From assembly GCA_964593895.1 (NCBI GenBank), contig CAZQKL010000001.1, forward strand, positions 35,648 through 57,961: a DNA stretch of 22,314 nt, written 5' to 3'. A model generated the notes under the pieces. That model was given only the letters and a program-made list of their open reading frames with translations, did no database searches and was not told where the DNA came from. Positions 14,639-22,314 of the stretch are shown here, piece after piece (positions within the stretch are counted from its first letter, which is position 1; every line of letters begins with the position of its first letter). The position numbers and the translations under genes are program-made. This DNA comes from CAZQKL01 sp964593895 [NCBI: uncultured bacterium]. Its GTDB lineage: Bacteria > DYJV01.

Positions 14639-15166
14639 ATGAAAAAAATCAAATTTTTGATTTTTTTTATCTTACTGTTAATTTATTTTTCTCTTTATTA
14701 CAAATTCGGCTTATTTGGGGATAAAAGGTTTTTCAATAAAATTGAAGCAATTGTTGTTTTAGCTGGAGAGAAAGGAAGAATTCCATTTGCAAGAAAAATT
14801 TTTTTACAAAATAAAAATATTTTTCTCATTATAAGTGGTGCAAATCCAAATTTTAAAAGATCTTATTTAAAAAGAATTTTAGGTCTCCAAAATTTTTCAC
14901 ATATTATAATTGAAAATTCATCAAAAAATACAATTGAAAATGCAATTCAGGTGAAAGAAATTTTAGAAAAATTAAAAATTCATAGAATTTTATTAGTAAC
15001 TTCTGCTATCCATATGCCAAGAGCTTTTTTAATTTTTAACTTTATTCTTGGCAAAAAATTTAAAATTTATAGAAAAAGTATTCCAGAAAAATTTAATTTT
15101 TTTAAAATATTTAAGGAAAATGTAAAACTTTTATATTTTTTGGTTTTATATTTTTTCAAAATTTGA
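14639..15166 (+). CDS. YdcF-like (DUF218) membrane-anchored protein
   Basis: 175 residues from the ATG at 14639. One N-terminal hydrophobic helix (about 5-22) follows a KKIK start and anchors the protein. The DUF218 domain follows with EAIVVLAGEKGRIPFA, FLIISGANPNF, ENSSKNTIENAIQVKEIL and LLVTSAIHMPRAFLIF, the order seen in YdcF/SanA/ElyC proteins. Members of the superfamily act on envelope polysaccharide or lipid-carrier metabolism (ElyC) or have unassigned function. The frame is open further upstream to 14459, but that part is antisense to rpmB and its promoter and has no family resemblance, so I use 14639. No Shine-Dalgarno is present. hisA follows after 12 bases. Confidence 0.82.
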   Translation: MKKIKFLIFFILLLIYFSLYYKFGLFGDKRFFNKIEAIVVLAGEKGRIPFARKIFLQNKNIFLIISGANPNFKRSYLKRILGLQNFSHIIIENSSKNTIENAIQVKEILEKLKIHRILLVTSAIHMPRAFLIFNFILGKKFKIYRKSIPEKFNFFKIFKENVKLLYFLVLYFFKI

Positions 15167-15178
15167 TAAACAAAAATC

Positions 15179-15898
15179 ATGTTATTAATTCCTGCAATTG
15201 ATTTAAAAGATGGGAAATGTGTAAGGCTTAAACAGGGAAAATTAGAAGATAGCACCATCTATTCTAATAAACCATTTAAAGTTGCAGAATATTTTTATTC
15301 ATTGGGATTAAAAAGAATTCATGTTGTTGATTTAAATGGTGCATTTAAAGGTAAACCTGAAAATGTGGAGGCAATTAAAGAGATTTTAAAAAATAAAAAT
15401 TTAATAATTGAACTTGGAGGAGGAATTAGAGATTTAAAAACAATTGAATTTTATTTAAGTTTAGGAATTAGCTATGTAATTGTTGGAACTGCAATTGTCA
15501 AAGATTTTCAATTTGTAAAGGAAGCTTGTAAAATATTTCCTAATAGAATTATAGCAGGTGTAGATGCTATTAATGGAAAAGTGGCAATTAATGGATGGAA
15601 AACTGTTACATCAGTAAATGTATTTGAGCTTGCAAAGAGATTAGAAGATATTGGGATAAGGGAAATTATTTATACAGATATTTCAAGAGATGGGATGCAA
15701 ACAGGAATTAATGTTGAAGCTACAGTTAATTTACAGAAAAAAGTAAAAATTCCAATAATTGCTTCTGGAGGAGTAAAAGATATTGAAGATATTAAAAAAC
15801 TTAAAGAAAATAATGTTTATGGAGTGATTACTGGAAGAGCAATTTATGAAAAAACACTTGATTTAAAAAAAGCTATAGAGATTTGCAATGATGATTGA
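15179..15898 (+). CDS. hisA: Phosphoribosylformimino-5-aminoimidazole carboxamide ribotide isomerase
   Basis: 239 residues, the normal HisA length. It catalyses the Amadori rearrangement of ProFAR to PRFAR in histidine synthesis, on a TIM barrel. LIPAIDLKDGKCVRLKQG at the start carries the catalytic D8; D128 in GVDAINGKVAINGW is the second acid. ELGGGIRD and IASGGVKD are the two phosphate-binding loops, and TDISRDGMQTG separates it from HisF and TrpF. Other his genes are not in this window. No Shine-Dalgarno precedes the ATG, and the end overlaps moaA by 11 bases. Confidence 0.95.
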   Translation: MLLIPAIDLKDGKCVRLKQGKLEDSTIYSNKPFKVAEYFYSLGLKRIHVVDLNGAFKGKPENVEAIKEILKNKNLIIELGGGIRDLKTIEFYLSLGISYVIVGTAIVKDFQFVKEACKIFPNRIIAGVDAINGKVAINGWKTVTSVNVFELAKRLEDIGIREIIYTDISRDGMQTGINVEATVNLQKKVKIPIIASGGVKDIEDIKKLKENNVYGVITGRAIYEKTLDLKKAIEICNDD

Positions 15899-16865
15899 TA
15901 GATTTAATAGGAGAATTAATTATCTAAGAGTTTCTGTAACTGATAGATGTAATTTAAGATGTAGATACTGTATGGATGAGCAAGGGGTAAAATTGCTTCC
16001 AAAAAAGGAGATTTTAACAATTGAAGATTTTATTTTTACAATAAACACTTTGGCTGAAAATGGAATTGAAAAAGTTAGAATTACAGGTGGGGAGCCTTTA
16101 ATAAAAAGAGGAATATTAACTCTTCTTGAAAATATTAATAAGAAAAATTTGAAAGAATTAACTTTAACAACAAATGGCGTATTACTTGAAGATTATGCGG
16201 AAAAATTAAAGAAAGCAGGGGTAAATAGATTAAATATAAGTCTTGATACTTTAAATAGAGAAAAATTTAAATATATAACAAGAAGAGATTTTTTTAATAA
16301 TGTTGTAAAAGGTATAAAAAAAGCAAAGGATGTGGGATTTTATCCAATAAAAATAAATATAGTTGCTATTAAAGGGTTTAATAATGATGAGATAATTGAT
16401 TTTGTAAAATTTGCAATTGAATACGATTTGCAGGTGAGATTTATTGAATTTATGCCATTTGGGGAATTTGGGAAGGATAAATTTATTTCAAATAAGGAAA
16501 TTTTTGAGATAATTTCAAAAAAATTTAAATTAGAAGCAAAAAATCAAAAAGAATTTTTATCTGGTCCTGCAAAAATTTATAAAATTAAAAATTATCAAGG
16601 TGAAGTTGGCTTTATTTCTCCTTTATCAGAGCATTTTTGTGGAACCTGTAATAGAATTAGATTAATTTCAAATGGGTCAATTAAGACATGTTTATTTTCC
16701 AAAGAACTTTATTCAATTAAAGATGAAATAAAAAACAGAGACAAACAAAGGTTAATAAAAAGAGTAAAAGATATCCTTCAAAATAAACCTAAAAGCCATG
16801 AAGTTGATATTCAGAAGATAAAATTTAAAAAATGCCAACACGAAATGAACTGGATTGGAGGATAA
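15888..16865 (+). CDS. moaA: GTP 3',8-cyclase (molybdenum cofactor biosynthesis protein A)
   Basis: 325 residues. The radical-SAM cluster motif is C21, C25 and C28 (TDRCNLRCRYCMD). RITGGEP and LDTLN are usual SAM-enzyme blocks, and the C-terminal cluster uses C251, C254 and C268 (HFCGTCNRIR, TCLF). The protein ends in the conserved double glycine (NWIGG), needed for catalysis in MoaA. It converts GTP to 3',8-cyclo-GTP, the first step of molybdopterin. The start is one of two adjacent ATGs (15888 or 15891) inside the hisA end. moaC follows immediately, giving the first two steps of the pathway as a pair. Confidence 0.97.
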   Translation: MMIDRFNRRINYLRVSVTDRCNLRCRYCMDEQGVKLLPKKEILTIEDFIFTINTLAENGIEKVRITGGEPLIKRGILTLLENINKKNLKELTLTTNGVLLEDYAEKLKKAGVNRLNISLDTLNREKFKYITRRDFFNNVVKGIKKAKDVGFYPIKINIVAIKGFNNDEIIDFVKFAIEYDLQVRFIEFMPFGEFGKDKFISNKEIFEIISKKFKLEAKNQKEFLSGPAKIYKIKNYQGEVGFISPLSEHFCGTCNRIRLISNGSIKTCLFSKELYSIKDEIKNRDKQRLIKRVKDILQNKPKSHEVDIQKIKFKKCQHEMNWIGG

Positions 16866-16866
16866 A

Positions 16867-17556
16867 ATGCTTACACATGTTGATTTAAATGGAAAAGCAA
16901 AAATGGTTGACATTTCAGAAAAAAAAGAAACTTTTAGAACCGCTTTTGCTGGAGGTTGGATTTATCTTGGGGAAAAGATTGTTAATTTGATTATAGAAAA
17001 TAATATAAAAAAAGGCGATGTCTTAAATACTGCAAAAATTGCTGGAATATTATCAGCAAAAAAAGTTGGAGAATTAATACCTTTGTGCCATCCATTAAAT
17101 CTAACTTTTATTGATATTAAATTTCAGCTTTTTCCAGAGATGGGGAAGGTTTTTGTTTTTTCAAATGCAAAAATTAATGCTCCCACAGGGGTGGAGATGG
17201 AAGCTTTAACTGCTGTTAGTGTTGCTTGTTTAACAATTTATGATATGTGTAAAGGAGTGGATAAAAAAATCTATATTGGAGAAACATATTTGATAAAAAA
17301 AACAGGTGGGAAAAGTGGAGTGTTTAGATTTTCAGAAAAAATAAGAGGTATAGTTGGAGAAGTGGGAAATAAAAATATATTTGATGATAAAAATATAAGA
17401 ATTGCAGGGATTTTACCAGAGCATCTTGAAAATGGTGATATTTTAATACTTAATGGAGAAAAGGAGATAAATGTAATTAAAATTGATGATAAAGTAATTT
17501 TTGATACAGGAATTAAGCTAAAAAAGGGGGATAAAATATGGTTAAAAGAGAAATAA
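16867..17556 (+). CDS. moaC: Cyclic pyranopterin monophosphate synthase with C-terminal extension (possible degenerate MOSC)
   Basis: 229 residues from the ATG at 16867, which has GGAGG five bases upstream; a TTG at 16855 would add four residues and overlap moaA. Residues 1-154 are MoaC: THVDLNGKAKMVDIS, LCHPL with C74 and H75, APTGVEMEALTAVSVA, YDMCKG (D126, K129) and KTGGKSG. It turns 3',8-cyclo-GTP into cPMP. Typical MoaC stops near residue 155-165. Here about 75 more residues follow, whose pattern NIRIAGILPEHLENGDILIL and IFDTGIKLKKGDKIWL recalls the middle and end of MOSC domains, without their conserved cysteine. That resemblance is from memory of motifs and is tentative. The stop overlaps mogA by 19 bases. 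Confidence 0.93.
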   Translation: MLTHVDLNGKAKMVDISEKKETFRTAFAGGWIYLGEKIVNLIIENNIKKGDVLNTAKIAGILSAKKVGELIPLCHPLNLTFIDIKFQLFPEMGKVFVFSNAKINAPTGVEMEALTAVSVACLTIYDMCKGVDKKIYIGETYLIKKTGGKSGVFRFSEKIRGIVGEVGNKNIFDDKNIRIAGILPEHLENGDILILNGEKEINVIKIDDKVIFDTGIKLKKGDKIWLKEK

Positions 17557-18041
17557 GGTGTGCAGTGATAACATTAAGTGATAAAGGTTCAAAAGGAGAA
17601 AGGGAAGATAGAAGTGGGAAAATTTTAATAAATTTAATAGAGAAAGAAATTGGAAAAGTTGAATTTTATGAGGTTATTCCAGATGAAAAAGAATTAATAA
17701 TTCAACAGCTTTTAAGATTTTGCGAAAAAGATAAAGTTGATATAATTTTTACAACAGGTGGAACTGGAGTTAGTCCAAGGGATGTTACTCCAGATGCTAC
17801 TAAGGTTGTTATTGAAAAGGAAATTCCAGGTTTTGGAGAGCTTATGAGAGTGGAGAGTTTAAAGAAAACCCCAACTGCAATTTTATCAAGAGCTACTGCT
17901 GGTGTTAGAGGAGAAACATTAATAATAAATCTTCCTGGAAGTCCAAAAGCTGTTGAGGAGTGTTTTAATGCAATAAAGGGGGCAATACCTCATGCAGTTG
18001 AAAAGATTAAAGGTAGTGAAGTTGAATGTGCAAGAGAATAA
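17538..18041 (+). CDS. mog: MogA/MoaB-family molybdopterin adenylyltransferase
   Basis: 167 residues, one MoCF domain: AVITLSDKGSKGEREDRSG near the N-terminus, TTGGTGVSPRDVTPD (72-86) as the substrate-binding loop, and INLPGSPKAVEECF (130-143). The family adenylylates molybdopterin before molybdate insertion (MogA), while some MoaB members have other or no activity; the sequence alone does not decide. An AGGGGG ribosome site lies seven bases before the ATG, inside moaC. With moaA and moaC upstream it forms a short cofactor cluster. moaD, moaE and moeA are not present here. Confidence 0.92.
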   Translation: MVKREIRCAVITLSDKGSKGEREDRSGKILINLIEKEIGKVEFYEVIPDEKELIIQQLLRFCEKDKVDIIFTTGGTGVSPRDVTPDATKVVIEKEIPGFGELMRVESLKKTPTAILSRATAGVRGETLIINLPGSPKAVEECFNAIKGAIPHAVEKIKGSEVECARE

Positions 18042-18462
18042 TCCAATAATTAGACCAATGAGATTTGAGGATATAGATGATGTGCTTGAATTGATTGAAG
18101 AATGGTCAAGAGAAATTTTTATTGAAGAATTTAAAAATCATTTTTCATACAATTTTGTTTTATGGTTACATAATGAAATAATTGGATTTATAAATTTTTG
18201 GGTAGTTCCAGATGGAATTGAATTAAATAATATCACAATTCATAAAAATTTTAGAGGAAAAGGTTATGGTAAATTATTTTTAGAATTTTTAATAAAAGTT
18301 GCAAATTTTTTCAGAGCAGATAAGATTTTTCTTGAGGTTAGGGAAGATAACATAATTGCCCAAAATTTGTATAAAAAATTTGGATTTCAGGAAATTTATA
18401 TTAGAAAAAAATATTATTCAAATTTCAAAGACGCAATAGTTATGGAAAAATCAATAAAATGA
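18022..18462 (+). CDS. rimI: Ribosomal-protein-S18-alanine N-acetyltransferase-like GNAT enzyme
   Basis: About 146 residues with a GNAT fold. IRPMRFEDIDDVLEL is the first strand-helix, RGKGYGKLFLEFL the acetyl-CoA pyrophosphate loop, and LEVREDNIIAQNLYKKFGF followed by RKKYY and DAIVM is the RimI-type ending. RimI acetylates the N-terminal alanine of S18; relatives acetylate other N-termini, so the substrate is inferred. The start is uncertain: ATG at 17992, TTG at 18022 (AAAGG eight bases upstream, chosen) or GTG at 18028 are in frame, all inside the mogA end. The stop overlaps the pyrK ATG (ATGA). No tsaB or tsaE, its frequent neighbours, is next to it. Confidence 0.85.
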   Translation: MNVQENNPIIRPMRFEDIDDVLELIEEWSREIFIEEFKNHFSYNFVLWLHNEIIGFINFWVVPDGIELNNITIHKNFRGKGYGKLFLEFLIKVANFFRADKIFLEVREDNIIAQNLYKKFGFQEIYIRKKYYSNFKDAIVMEKSIK

Positions 18463-19202
18463 AGTATAAAGAAATAAGAAAATATGAATTAAAAAAATTT
18501 AAAGATTTGCTTCTTTTAAAGTTTCATTGGAATTACGAGGTGAAACCTGGACAATTTTTTATGATAGGCTCAGATGATGCTCCATGTTTATTGAATAGAC
18601 CCTTTAGCATTTCAGATTTTATAGATAATGAAGCAATATTTAGAATTAAGATAAAAGGAAAATTCACAAAATTTCTTGGAAATTTAAATAGTAATAAAAT
18701 TCTAAGAATTATTGGTCCTTGCGGAATAGGAGTGGATGTTAAAAAATGGATAGAAAAATATGATACAATAGTTTTGATTGGTGGAGGAATTGGAGTTGCT
18801 CCATTAATTTTTTTATACAAAGAGTTTAAAAAATATATGAATTCAATATACTTAATTTATGGAGCACCTTCTAAAAATGAGCTACACTATGCATTTTACG
18901 GTAATAATTTTAAAGACTTAATAATCTATACTGAAGATGGTTCTAAAGGTTCTAAAGGTTATCCAACAGACCATTTAAAATATTTTAGAAATAGTAAAAA
19001 TCTTTCTATAATTGCATGTGGTCCAAAAGAAATGTATAAAAGTTTAATTCGCTACAATCAATTTGACACATTTGTTTTTTTAGAAGAGAATATGGGGTGT
19101 GGATTTGGTGTTTGTTTAAGTTGTGTTGTTAAAACAATTCATGGTTATAAAAGAATTTGTAAAGAAGGTCCTCTCTTTAATTTAAAACACATCATTTTAT
19201 AG
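18459..19202 (+). CDS. pyrK: Dihydroorotate dehydrogenase B (NAD+), electron transfer subunit
   Basis: 247 residues. The FAD-binding barrel has NRPFSIS (46-52), and the NAD-binding domain has LIGGGIGVAPLIFLY (107-120) and ACGPKEM. The [2Fe-2S] site is C214, C219, C222 and C234 in MGCGFGVCLSCVVK...RICKEGP. It passes electrons from the FMN of PyrD to NAD+, letting dihydroorotate oxidation work without quinone or fumarate. The ATG overlaps the rimI stop and pyrD follows after 10 bases, so the two subunits are co-expressed. Family members can also be sulfide dehydrogenase or ferredoxin-NADP reductase subunits, but the pyrD neighbour settles it. Confidence 0.95.
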   Translation: MKYKEIRKYELKKFKDLLLLKFHWNYEVKPGQFFMIGSDDAPCLLNRPFSISDFIDNEAIFRIKIKGKFTKFLGNLNSNKILRIIGPCGIGVDVKKWIEKYDTIVLIGGGIGVAPLIFLYKEFKKYMNSIYLIYGAPSKNELHYAFYGNNFKDLIIYTEDGSKGSKGYPTDHLKYFRNSKNLSIIACGPKEMYKSLIRYNQFDTFVFLEENMGCGFGVCLSCVVKTIHGYKRICKEGPLFNLKHIIL

Positions 19203-19212
19203 GAGCCTTTCA

Positions 19213-20121
19213 ATGTGTGATTTATCAATAAAATTAGGTAAATTGAACCTGAAAAATCCTATTATGCCTGCAAGTGGAACATTTGGATATGGAATTGAAT
19301 TTAAAGATTTTATTGATTTAAACAAAATTGGAGCAATTGTTACAAAGGGAATTTCTATAAATCCAAAAGTTGGAAATCCACCACCAAGAATTTTTGAAGG
19401 GGATAATTATTTAATGAATTACATTGGGCTTGAAAATATAGGTTTTTTTGAGTTTAAAAAAAATATTTTACCTAAACTAACAAAATTCTCAACTCCAATT
19501 ATTGTAAATTGCTTTGGAAATTATTTTAATGAATATATTGAAGTATGTGAAAAATTGAATGAATTAAAGGAAGTTTCAGCAATTGAAGTGAATATTTCAT
19601 GTCCAAATGTTGAAAAAGGAGGACTTGAATTTGGGACAAATCCTGATGAGATTTTTAAACTTATAAAAGAAATTCGTAAGGTTTACGATAAATTTTTAAT
19701 TGTAAAGATTTCTCCAGTTATTTCCGATATAATAAAAGCAGGTAAACTTATTGAAGAAGCAGGAGCTGATGCAATAACCGCTATAAACACAATTAGAGGC
19801 ATAAGAATAGACATTTTTGAAAATAAAATATTTAGAGGAAGTATTTCAGGAAAATTGTTAAAACCTGTTGCTTTAAGGATTGTGAAAGAATTAAGCGATA
19901 ATTTAAGCATTCCAATAATTGGATGTGGAGGAATTGAGAAAATTGAAGATGTAATTGAATTTATAAAAGCTGGGGCAAAGGCGGTTCAGATTGGCACAAT
20001 GAATTTAGTAAAACCAAATATTTTGGTTAAGTTAGTTAAAAATTTAAAAAAAATAATGGAATTGAACAAAATAAAAAATATTGAAGATTTGAGGTATGAA
20101 AAGATTAAAAAGATTAATTAA
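19213..20121 (+). CDS. pyrD: Dihydroorotate dehydrogenase, class 1B catalytic subunit
   Basis: 302 residues, FMN TIM barrel. Visible blocks are PIMPASGTFGYG (16-27), TKGIS with K45, LMNYIGLENIGF, VNISCPNV with the catalytic base C130, and the phosphate loops IGCGGI and GAKAVQIGT. Class 1 enzymes use Cys as base where class 2 uses Ser, and the adjacent pyrK marks type 1B (NAD+ acceptor). It converts dihydroorotate to orotate in the cytosol. AGGAG precedes the ATG. The last 26 bases overlap the next gene. Confidence 0.96.
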   Translation: MCDLSIKLGKLNLKNPIMPASGTFGYGIEFKDFIDLNKIGAIVTKGISINPKVGNPPPRIFEGDNYLMNYIGLENIGFFEFKKNILPKLTKFSTPIIVNCFGNYFNEYIEVCEKLNELKEVSAIEVNISCPNVEKGGLEFGTNPDEIFKLIKEIRKVYDKFLIVKISPVISDIIKAGKLIEEAGADAITAINTIRGIRIDIFENKIFRGSISGKLLKPVALRIVKELSDNLSIPIIGCGGIEKIEDVIEFIKAGAKAVQIGTMNLVKPNILVKLVKNLKKIMELNKIKNIEDLRYEKIKKIN

Positions 20122-21991
20122 AGAAATTGAAGATATTCCTGAGTTACCACATGTTGCTTATAAAATTATTGAATTGAGTTTAGATGAAAATGTTAATAAT
20201 GTTGAATTTGCAAAATATATTGAAAAATCTCCTGCGTTATCTTTAAAGATATTAAAAATAGTTAATTCACCTTTATATGGATTTAAAAATAAAATAAATT
20301 CATTATCACAAGCAATTGGACTTCTTGGAAGAAAAACAGTAAGAAATCTTGCTTTAACAACTTTTATTATTGATAAAATTATAACAAAATTCACGAATGA
20401 ATATAAAATATGGGAAATTTTTGTCTATTGCATAACGATTGGTAAAAGACTTGCAAAAAAATTTAACATAGATGAAGATGAAATATTTTTATCACTTCTA
20501 ATTCAAATTATTCCAGTAATTATTGTAATTTACCTTTTTTCAGAAGATATAACCTTGCAAAAATCATTATATTCAAAAAAAACCTATAAAAAATTTATAG
20601 AGAAATATCTGGAAAAGGCTAAAAATAATTGGAATATTGATGAAAAGATAGTTGAAAATGTTAAGAACTATTCAGAATTTTTACTTAGCAAAAAAGAAAT
20701 AGAACCAGATAAGATTATCAAAATTATTTATATTTCAAATAAAATTGCAAACTTTTTATGTTTAAATGGTGAAAAGATAGAGAAAATTTTGGAAGAGTTT
20801 AATGAATATTTTGATGAAAAGTTAAGTGTTGAAGAATTTAGTTTATTCATAAAAGAAATAATTGATGAAGTTAAAACAGTTTTTAAGTTATTTAATTTAA
20901 AGTTTGATGAAAAATATTACTCAGAAATTTCATTATTTTATTCAAAAATTAATAATAAAATTTCAGAAATAATAGCTGAAAACGATAAAGTTTTAAAAAA
21001 TTTAGAAAAAGTAACATCACTTTTAAGCACAGTTTTTAATTACATGCCGATTGGAATTATTATTTTTGAAAATAATAAAATTGCTTTAACAAATCTTGAA
21101 GCTTTAAAAATTCTTGAGATTGATACAAAAATTCTTGAAAATGAGGTAACTTTTAATAAATTTTTAGAAAGATTTTTTCCAGATAAAATTATTACTGATA
21201 AAACAGATTTTGTTAAAGTTTCATTAACATTAAAACATAACAACCATCCTGTTGAATTAATCTATTTAGGTTATGAACATTTACAGCCAAAGAAGATATT
21301 TTTTATAAAATCGTTAAAAGAAGAATTTGAATTAAAAAGAAGATATTCAGATTTAAAAGAAACATACATTCAGATAATAAAATGTGCTGGAGAAGGAATT
21401 GTAATTTTAGGAAATAATTTTAAAATTACTTTTGCAAATGATAAATTTTATGAAATGTTTGAAATAGATAAAGGAATTTCACTTAAAGATAAAAACATTT
21501 TTGAGATAATTAAATTAAATGAGGAAGAGACGGTTTTGTTAAAAAAAGGTTTAATAAAAATATTGAAAAACAATGCAAAAGATATTAATTTAATGGTTAA
21601 AAATAAAGAAAATAGATATTTTGTAATTACATTAACTCCATTTAAGCTTTCAAATAGGGTTAAAGGTATTCAAATGATTTTAAATGATATTACAAAATTA
21701 AAAAAGCTTGAGGAAAAAACAAGAAAATTGGAAGAGATGAATATTAAAAATAAAGTTGCAGTAGAACTTGCTGGAGCAACAGCTCACAAATTAAATCAAC
21801 CTTTAACAACTTTAATTTTTATAAAAGATATTTTAAAGGAAAAAATAGTTGATCCTGAAATACATGGTTATCTTGAAAAAATTGAAACTTGTGTTGATGA
21901 AATTTCAGGAATTGTAAAGGAAATTTCTAAGGTTACAAAGTATGAAATAAGAAAATACATTGGAGATACAAACATTTTTGATATAAAATAA
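20096..21991 (+). CDS. HDOD-PAS-PAS signalling protein with a histidine-kinase DHp helix but no ATPase domain
   Basis: 631 residues. Residues 8-90 are a clear HDOD start: IPELPHVAYKIIELS, KSPALSLKILKIVNSPLYG, INSLSQAIGLLGRKTVRNLALTT. The rest of that domain, to about 200, is diverged. A linker helix region leads to two PAS domains, near 313-400 (MPIGIIIFENNKIALTN) and 424-540 (CAGEGIVILGNNFKITFAN). Residues 545-620 form a DHp-like helical hairpin with H564 in ATAHKLNQPLTT, like the H-box of PAS-type kinases. The chain then stops (YIGDTNIFDIK) with no N, G1 or G2 box. It therefore cannot phosphorylate itself. It may sense through PAS and act through HDOD, or be phosphorylated by another kinase; both are inference. 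The start lies inside pyrD; GAGG is too close to the ATG to be a normal Shine-Dalgarno. Confidence 0.82.
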   Translation: MKRLKRLIKEIEDIPELPHVAYKIIELSLDENVNNVEFAKYIEKSPALSLKILKIVNSPLYGFKNKINSLSQAIGLLGRKTVRNLALTTFIIDKIITKFTNEYKIWEIFVYCITIGKRLAKKFNIDEDEIFLSLLIQIIPVIIVIYLFSEDITLQKSLYSKKTYKKFIEKYLEKAKNNWNIDEKIVENVKNYSEFLLSKKEIEPDKIIKIIYISNKIANFLCLNGEKIEKILEEFNEYFDEKLSVEEFSLFIKEIIDEVKTVFKLFNLKFDEKYYSEISLFYSKINNKISEIIAENDKVLKNLEKVTSLLSTVFNYMPIGIIIFENNKIALTNLEALKILEIDTKILENEVTFNKFLERFFPDKIITDKTDFVKVSLTLKHNNHPVELIYLGYEHLQPKKIFFIKSLKEEFELKRRYSDLKETYIQIIKCAGEGIVILGNNFKITFANDKFYEMFEIDKGISLKDKNIFEIIKLNEEETVLLKKGLIKILKNNAKDINLMVKNKENRYFVITLTPFKLSNRVKGIQMILNDITKLKKLEEKTRKLEEMNIKNKVAVELAGATAHKLNQPLTTLIFIKDILKEKIVDPEIHGYLEKIETCVDEISGIVKEISKVTKYEIRKYIGDTNIFDIK

Positions 21992-22314
21992 TGGAATATA
22001 TTTTTAGCATTTACTTCTGGATTTTTTTTTCAATAATTACAATTATTTTAGCAATAATTGTTTTTATACTCTCTCCTTTTGTAAGTGATTCATTCCTTCA
22101 TAAAATAGGAAAAATTTGGGGATTGTTAATATTAAAGATATCTTTCACTGAAGTGGAATATATTGAAAAGGAAAATTTTGAAAAAAATGAAGCTTATATA
22201 ATTATGCCAAACCATCAGTCTGCTTTTGATATTTTCGCTTTATATGCATATATGCCAATTGAATTTCGCTGGGTGTCAAAGGAGGAAAATTTTAAAATTC
22301 CCGTGCTTGGATGG
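21991..22314 (+). CDS. plsC: 1-acyl-sn-glycerol-3-phosphate acyltransferase (partial, cut by window edge)
   Basis: 108 codons from the ATG at 21991 to the end of the window without a stop. Residues 8-30 form an N-terminal membrane helix. NHQSAFD (74-80) is acyltransferase motif I with H75 and D80, and FRWVSKEENFKIPVLGW (92-108) is the region leading to motif II typical of PlsC. The enzyme acylates lysophosphatidic acid to phosphatidic acid in the inner membrane. The ATG overlaps the stop of the HDOD gene (TAATG), so it is coupled to it. Motifs III and IV lie beyond the window. Confidence 0.9.
   Translation, partial: MEYIFSIYFWIFFSIITIILAIIVFILSPFVSDSFLHKIGKIWGLLILKISFTEVEYIEKENFEKNEAYIIMPNHQSAFDIFALYAYMPIEFRWVSKEENFKIPVLGW

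Noticed and set aside
16855-16866. TTG start for moaC
   Set aside because: GGAGG lies inside that stretch at the right distance from the ATG at 16867.
18940-18965. GGTTCTAAA repeat in pyrK
   Set aside because: It encodes GSKGSKG where homologues have a similar GS.G.KG of equal length, so it is not an insertion.
1-22314. Mobile elements, phage genes, CRISPR arrays or defence genes
   Set aside because: No transposase, integrase, direct-repeat array or terminal repeats were seen; base composition and gene spacing are uniform.

Overview
The window is a gene-dense, strongly AT-rich piece of a bacterial chromosome. Almost every third codon position is A or T, and genes are packed with 1-50 nt overlaps or very short gaps. 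FadL-type porin, ExbB/ExbD, a LapA/LapB-like protein, UDP-glucose dehydrogenase and a lipoprotein with a lipobox point to a diderm. The class 1B PyrD/PyrK pair and a selenocysteine-containing SelD fit an anaerobic or microaerophilic lineage. I cannot name the taxon from sequence alone. There is no sign of phage, IS, CRISPR or other mobile DNA, and no gene-free stretch longer than about 115 bases.

Region 1 (1-6653, minus strand) reads from a sigma70-like promoter at 6625-6653: secreted alpha/beta hydrolase (lipase-like), FadL-type outer-membrane transporter, Sir2 class III deacylase, selD, a small coiled-coil protein, exbB/tolQ, exbD/tolR, and an ftsB/divIC gene cut by the window edge. The first two genes look like a lipid-ester hydrolysis and uptake pair. 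The selD reading frame is interrupted by an in-frame UGA followed by a hairpin, and is best read as a selenoprotein of 346 residues.

Region 2 (6681-8834) has tRNA-Leu(CAG) and uvrB transcribed leftward from one promoter. The tRNA has an open frame through it that can be mistaken for a uvrB N-terminal extension. A second promoter fires rightward to a fused Memo/AMMECR1 protein (8874-10232), which meets the next leftward operon tail to tail with overlapping stop codons.

Region 3 (10229-14618, minus strand) runs rpmB, carA, ugd, a LapA-LapB fusion, then a SurA-like lipoprotein without a PPIase domain. Region 4 (14604-22314, plus strand) runs from overlapping divergent promoters: ydcF-like, hisA, moaA, moaC (with a C-terminal extension), mogA/moaB, rimI, pyrK, pyrD, an HDOD-PAS-PAS-DHp protein lacking a kinase ATPase domain, and plsC (cut by the window edge). 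It links histidine, molybdopterin and pyrimidine synthesis with a signalling protein and phospholipid synthesis.

The window is mostly housekeeping. The points most worth a second look are the selenoprotein SelD with its candidate SECIS, the LapA-LapB fusion beside a chaperone-only SurA-like lipoprotein, the MoaC C-terminal domain, the kinase-less HDOD/PAS/DHp protein, and the inverted repeat at the lipase-fadL promoter.
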